NCBI GenBank assembly: GCA_905221605.1
Contig: CAJNDS010000335.1
Coordinates: 925,579 to 989,578, forward strand
Reading direction: 5' to 3'
From: Symbiodinium natans
Taxonomy: Eukaryota; Sar; Dinophyceae; Suessiales; Symbiodiniaceae
Length of the DNA: 64,000 bases
The notes beneath the pieces are model-generated. The model ran no database searches. It had not been told where the DNA came from and saw nothing but the letters and a program-made list of their open reading frames with translations. Numbering within the stretch: position 1 is the stretch's first letter; each line of letters opens with the position of its first letter. A program made the translations under genes and the position numbers. Of this stretch, positions 59,524 through 64,000 are shown piece by piece.

Positions 59524-59600
59524 GACCCTAAACCCTAAACCCTAAACCCTAAACCCTAAACCCTAAACCCTAAACCCTAAACCCCAAACCGAAAACCTTA
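59524..59600 (-). repeat. CCCTAAA array
   Basis: Near-perfect array. Confidence 0.9.
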
Positions 59601-60135
59601 AACCCGAAAGCGCCTGCCCAAAGTCAGGGGCCTCGTTTGGCTTGGCTAAAGCACCAAGTAACCACTGACTTCTTCGGAATCGGGGTTTTAGGGATTTTCC
59701 TGAAGCTCTAAACCAGGGTTTCGGGTTCTATGATCTCAAGTCGCCCCCAAAGCCCCGGTTTAGGGTTCAGCGTGTAGTGTTTAGGGCTTCGGGTTCCGGG
59801 TAACCCTAATCCCTCAACCCTAACCCCAAGCCGTGGGGTGGGGGGGGGTGGGGGGTGGGAGCTGGGGGAGAGGATGGGGAGGGGTGGGGAGGGGTAGGGG
59901 GTTCTTTTTGGGTACTCTAAATAAGAGGATGCGGTTGAAACGAGATATGGTAGCTGGCCTTGCACGGGCAAAGCGTGGCGTACACTCGAATTCAAATTCG
60001 CCTCTTCGAAAGCCCCTTCAAATTGAATTTGAGAATTGAACAGAAAACTCACTTCTCCACTCCATAATCTAAGCCGCAGTTCCGACCGATGTGTCAAGAG
60101 CAAGGCCTTCGTCCGCACCGTAACGTCTCTGATGC
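59601..60135. other. Unique stretch with GGGGTGG-rich patch
   Basis: G-rich low complexity at 59833-59905; palindromic TTCGAATTCAAATTCG-like sequence near 59990-60030. No gene supported. Confidence 0.4.
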
Positions 60136-60339
60136 TTGCAGGGCCGAAGCAGTATCATTCGAACATGTGGACATGGTACATGCTCGTGGTGCCTTGGAAT
60201 GATTGCAGTGTGTTTCCAAACTATAAGCCTTGAGCTGTGGCATCGGAATGAAACAAAGAACAACCAGCAGAAGGCCGAGATTGATTGGCCCTGGATTTCT
60301 GTCATGGACAGCTTGAGCACGCGCAAGGCCTGCGAGTAG
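60136..60339 (+). CDS. Possible exon
   Basis: Acceptor-like CTGATGCTTGCAG|GGC; open to TAG at 60337 (GMIAVCFQTISLELWHRNET then NNQQKAEIDWPWISVMDSLS). A second frame over the left half is also open. Family unknown. Confidence 0.3.
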   Translation: MQGRSSIIRTCGHGTCSWCLGMIAVCFQTISLELWHRNETKNNQQKAEIDWPWISVMDSLSTRKACE

Positions 60340-61359
60340 CTGGAGACCTGTAAAGTATGTAGCTACCGTGGACTGCTGTCATGTAGTGTCTGAACATGTT
60401 GAAACAAGCACGCCATTGCAGAGCCAAAGGCTACTCGGGCGGGGTGTTCAACTTTCACATGTAGCAACACCGTTTTCACTTCATCAAGAATCTCGTGCCA
60501 CTTATGCACAGATTGCACGCTATTGCTCATGTTAACGACATTCTGACTAGCAGGCTTTTCAAGCGCCTATCCGAGAGAACTTTGCGGACACATCGGAAGG
60601 GTTGCATAAGCTCGAGACTGGCCGAACAACAGCGTTGCTGCGTCAGAATCTAAAGAATTTCATCACCAAGTGAGTGGTGGAATGGAGTCGAAGCACAGTT
60701 TGGTTGATGATTTATTTTCTTGTTTTGTTCTTGACGAACAGAAGCGGCACACACTCAGTTTCGAAAAGAACCTTGCAGGAGTTTGTGTCGTAGAGTTGCG
60801 CATGCATGGTTGCAGACATGTCCAAGACATGTGAAGAGCATGACTTTGTGAACTCGAGTGTTTTGGTTGAGCATGAAGCACGCTTGAGTTTTAACCTTGA
60901 GTTTTTGCGAGTTTTGAGCTTGGTCGAGAAGTTCCTCAGTGATGAGAATGCAGTGTGAAGCACCTTGGACATTTGAATGTGTCCTGAGATGCACTTGGAG
61001 TACAGAAGACTCTGAAGGGGAACGTTTGCATGACCTTGCTTTGTTTTGTTTTGGGTGTTGAGTAGGACTCACACAGTGTCTTGCCTGGAAGCTTGAGCTC
61101 AGACGAACTGGACTTGGTTTGGCTCAAGGCGAGAGTGAGAAAAAGAAAGTGTCCGAGTGTCAGCTTTGCTTGCTTTGGTTGGAGCTTGAGTAGCTTTGAC
61201 CGGAACCAATGTCTTGGAGAACCTTTGGAGCTCTTGATAGGTGTCAAGACTTTTCGTGGTAGCGGAGCGTGGTGGCCACGCTCGGGGTGAACACTGCCAA
61301 CATACCCCACCTCCCTTCGGCAGAGGAGCGATCGCGCTCGCAGCGAACGCTGAACATAC
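60340..61359. other. Unique low-GC stretch
   Basis: About 1 kb free of TTTAGGG repeats, rich in CTTGAG/GTTTTG. No exon supported. TTTGGCTCAAG at 61127-61137 matches the last 11 bases of the dinoflagellate spliced leader. Confidence 0.4.
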
Positions 61360-61530
61360 ATGCGCAGCAAGTTTTCCAGCGCAGCTGCAGTTGATCGTGA
61401 GAAGAAGATCTTTTTTGCAGACCCCACGACGAAAACTCTCATGACTTCAGGAGAAGCTGTTTGGCGCTGGTACACGGATCTCCTGTTGCTGCAAACGCAT
61501 GGGGTGGAGAACGCCCTAAGAACTGGCGAG
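61360..61530 (+). CDS. Candidate first exon
   Basis: ATG then 57 open codons, MRSKFSSAAAVDREKKIFFA, DPTTKTLMTSGEAVWRWYTD, LLLLQTHGVENALRTGE, before CCCTAAA repeat. Composition is exon-like. The splice donor is not clear (ACTG|GCGAGA possible). Family unknown. Confidence 0.5.
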
Positions 61531-61548
61531 ACCCCCGCTTCCCCCAGC

Positions 61549-61662
61549 CCTAAACCCTAAACCCTAAACCCTAAACCCTAAACCCGAAACCCGAAACCCG
61601 AAACCCGAAACCCTAAACCCTAAACCCTAAACCCTAAACCCTAAACCCTAAACCCTAAACCT
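61549..61662 (-). repeat. CCCTAAA array with CCCGAAA block
   Basis: Four CCCGAAA units in a row inside a CCCTAAA array. Confidence 0.95.
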
Positions 61663-61862
61663 TACTCTTGGGTCTAGATAAGCGTACTTGCAGAGAATAG
61701 CGCGTGCTAGACTAGATAGTCCCACAGGCTAGCCTTTGCGGACCTGCGTTCTTTTTGCGGGGTTTAGGGTTTAGAGTTTAGAGTTTAGGGGTTGGGTTTA
61801 GGGTGTAGAGTAATTACAGGTTGAGGGAGGGCGGGGGATTCTGCATCAGATTCCTTCCTGAG

Positions 61863-61916
61863 GTTCTGGACTTTGACCCACAAGAAGCAGACCCGGCGGC
61901 GTCCGGGTCTTGTCAG
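61863..61916 (+). CDS. Candidate internal exon
   Basis: Acceptor CATCAGATTCCTTCCTGAG|GTT; the frame reads VLDFDPQEADPAASGSCQ. The donor is not canonical (CAG|GGCACC). Acidic; may follow 61360-61530. Confidence 0.45.
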
Positions 61917-61919
61917 GGC

Positions 61920-62740
61920 ACCGAGCCCGAAGCCCTAAACCTCAAGAACCCTAAACCCCAAGCCCCAAGCCACCCTAAACCCTAAACCTTAGACCCGACA
62001 CCCGTAAGACCCTGAACACCTTAAACCCCAAGCACTAAGCCCTAAAAACCACCCAAGCCCCTCAAGATCCCAAATACCCCCGAAGCCCCCAAAACGCCAC
62101 TGACATCCTCGAGGATCCCCTACAAGCCTTTCAGTTCCACCTCAAAAAGTTTAAAAAAGAAACAAAAGCATTAAGTTCCCGAAGAGCCCGAAACCTGAAG
62201 CCCTAAACCCTAAACCCTGCACCCTGAGCCCTACACCCTACACCCTAAGCCCTAGACCCGAAGTCCCCTCGCGAACCCGAAGACCCCCCTCCTAGTGCCC
62301 TCAAGCGCTCGGCACTCTCTGACTGACCACAGCACTTGGGCTTGGGGGTGTTTAGGGTTTGAGGTCTAGGGGTTAGGGTTTAGGGTTTAGGGTCTAGGGT
62401 TTGAGGTTTAGGGTTTAGGGTTTATGGTTTAGGGTTTCGGGTTTAGGGTTTAGGGTTTAGGTTCAGGGTTTAGGGTTTAGGGTTTGAGGTTGAGGGTTTC
62501 GAGGAGAAGAGTGGAAGCCACAAGTCCGAAACGCCTGTATGGTTTTCGGCTTCGGGTCCAGCTTTTAGGGTTTAGGGTTTAGGGTTGAGGGAAGCCCGAA
62601 GCCCTGAACTGTAAGGACTTGAAGGAACAAGGAACGAATATGCGTCAGTAGAGTCCCCAACAGGACCGACCATGTGGATGAACCCTCCCATCCCTAAACT
62701 CTCAACCCTAAACCTTGAACCCTGAACCCGGGAGCCCGCC
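61920..62740. repeat. Degenerate CCCTAAA and TTTAGGG region
   Basis: CCC-rich degenerate units to 62275, TTTAGGG with TTTGAGG variants at 62345-62490 and 62565-62590, and short unique patches with no exon I can support. Confidence 0.7.
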
Positions 62741-62744
62741 CCAG

Positions 62745-62791
62745 GGTGGTCCAGACGCGCCGCCTCCTCTCGCAAGTCCTCGCTGCACGAG
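62745..62791 (+). CDS. Candidate internal exon
   Basis: Acceptor CCCGCCCCAG|G, donor GCACGAG|GTGGCA. One frame reads VVQTRRLLSQVLAAR; a second is also open. Family unknown. Confidence 0.4.
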
Positions 62792-62823
62792 GTGGCAAGC
62801 AACACCATGCCCTACAAATCCCC

Positions 62824-62876
62824 CCTAAGCCCTAAGCCCTAAGCCCTAAGCCCTAAGCCCTAAGCCCTAAGCCCTA
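62824..62876 (-). repeat. CCCTAAG array
   Basis: Seven homogeneous CCCTAAG units. Confidence 0.95.
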
Positions 62877-62879
62877 AAC

Positions 62880-63400
62880 ACCCTCCTCTGCATCCGTCGA
62901 GCTTAAGGTGCACGGGGGCCCGAAACAGGGGGCATTTGGGGGGCATGCTTCGGGGGCGTATAGTATATCTTTATGCCCCTTGGGAACTTTTTTTTTATGT
63001 TTGTTTATATAAATCCCAAGAGGATATTAGAAACATTATTTTGTATTGGGGAGTATAGTATATTGGCATACAGACCCTGCAAGAGAGGTATAAGGGCCTA
63101 GTAGATTTCAAAATAATTAGTAGGATGCCCATGGACCCCAGTAAGGTTCCCCCGAATTTCGGACGGAAAACCCCGCATAGTATGGGCTTTTGTCTCGTCT
63201 AGGGGTTAATTCTTACCCCTCAGCACACCTGACGGTTGGATTCCCGGCGGTGTGACACTCGAAATCCTAGAGCCGCGGCTTACCCAACAAACCTTCGGCC
63301 CGAAGTCTTAAACCTAAAGCTTCAACCCAAAACCCTAGCAGGCCCTAACACCCGACACCCTAGCTCCTAACTCCTAAGCCCTCAACCCGAACCAGAAGTT
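62880..63400. other. Unique AT-richer stretch
   Basis: No gene or clear repeat, apart from a few CCCTAA-like units near 63330-63390. Confidence 0.4.
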
Positions 63401-63515
63401 TACAGTAAACCCCAAAAAGTTGGAAGCCCTTGTAAGGACAAATCGTGCCGGGGTTCCCTATACTTTTCTCTTAGGGAGTGAGGCTACTGAGTTTCCAACT
63501 TTTTGGCTTCTACTA
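63401..63515. mobile_element. MITE, AGTAGAAGCC family (copy 2, inverted)
   Basis: Reads TACAGTAAACCCCAAAAAGT at the left and CCAACTTTTTGGCTTCTACT at the right, the reverse complement of 8919-9034, sharing AAGGACAAATCG and TTAGGGAGTGAGGCTACTGA. Confidence 0.8.
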
Positions 63516-63678
63516 GAGAAGCCAGGGGAGGGAACCCCGCCGGATACCCGAGTCCCGGTTTTTTTGTCGGAGAGGAAGTCTTGCAGCTCAGGTTTCACGG
63601 TTTAGGGTTTTTTTTCGGGTGTTTGGGGTTTAGGATTTAGGGTTTTTAGGGTCTGGGGTTTAGGGTTTAGGGCTGCAG

Positions 63679-64000
63679 TTGCGCGCCATGTTCTTGGCAT
63701 CATGGGAACCCGCTACCACCCCGTCAGAGTCCCGCCGTCGGAGCCTCATGACCCGTGACTCCCGTTTCATGGCTACATGGGGCCAGAGGACGTTCCAGCA
63801 CGGCGTTAAGCGACTCGACTCCGCCTGCTGGCCGGCTTCACACAATCTTTGTGGCTTCTCTGTCCGGAGGACGTGCCCGCAGACTCATGCGGGCCGTCCC
63901 GCAGTGATGCTCAGGCATCATCCTCCTCGTCATCATGGTCTCGCGGACCGCCGAACGTCTTCTTGCAGTGCGTGGCGACCGCTGAAGATCCTTCCCGGCT
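63679..64000 (+). CDS. Candidate exon running off the window
   Basis: Acceptor GGGCTGCAG|TTG, then about 107 open codons to the end of the window, including MFLASWEPATTPSESRRRSL and QRTFQHGVKRLDSACW. Neither of the other + frames stays open. Family unknown. Confidence 0.4.
   Translation, partial: MRAMFLASWEPATTPSESRRRSLMTRDSRFMATWGQRTFQHGVKRLDSACWPASHNLCGFSVRRTCPQTHAGRPAVMLRHHPPRHHGLADRRTSSCSAWRPLKILPG

Noticed and set aside
60755-61475. Minus-strand frames of 105 and 179 codons
   Set aside because: No family, poor codon bias, and overlap with a better + strand start exon at 61360.

Overview
This window looks like nuclear DNA of a dinoflagellate, probably Symbiodiniaceae-like. The evidence is pervasive TTTAGGG-type repeat, GC-rich short exons, GT, GC and GA splice donors with AG acceptors (often AG|G), a ubiquitin-like/ankyrin gene, and FNIP-repeat proteins. 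No bacterial operon, rRNA, tRNA or CRISPR is visible. The genus is inference.

The backbone is roughly a hundred tracts of TTTAGGG or CCCTAAA and degenerate relatives (TTTGGGG, TTTCGGG, TTTTAGGG, CCCTGAAA, CCCTCAA), in both orientations with no trend along the window. It is therefore not a chromosome end. Between tracts lie short GC-rich islands of about 40-130 bp. Many are open on the + strand, have exon-like codon use, and are bounded by AG acceptors and GT/GC/GA donors. Neighbouring pairs 31406-31471/31686-31751, 32886-32939/33505-33597/34112-34182 and 49685-49786/50082-50145 keep reading phase when joined. I read much of the window as tandem + strand genes whose introns are filled with telomere-type repeat and MITEs. 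Candidate terminal exons (in-frame stops) lie near 9655, 10036, 12639, 24975, 45971, 49492, 56021, 57124, 58465 and 59199.

Conventional genes are: a ubiquitin-like/ankyrin gene (27776-28814, one GC-AG intron with terminal inverted repeats); two paralogous ubiquitin-like/FNIP-repeat genes (18941-21060, damaged and carrying a 107-bp GA-AG intron; 50933-53161, intact and intronless); and a decayed minus-strand ISXO2/IS1016-like transposase (13946-17298). A possible polyketide-synthase carrier-protein mini-exon lies at 47253-47339.

Mobile DNA includes several MITE families with terminal inverted repeats. Some copies are split in the middle by telomere-type repeat. A 1.8-kb element occurs twice (43867-45680 and 53819-55623), bordered by CCCTAAA on both sides, and begins with a chain of hairpins ending in a T run.

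The most interesting theme is intron birth. One repeat-filled GA-AG intron is flanked by a 14-bp direct duplication of exon sequence, one FNIP paralog has an intron the other lacks, and the ankyrin intron has the structure of an introner-like element.
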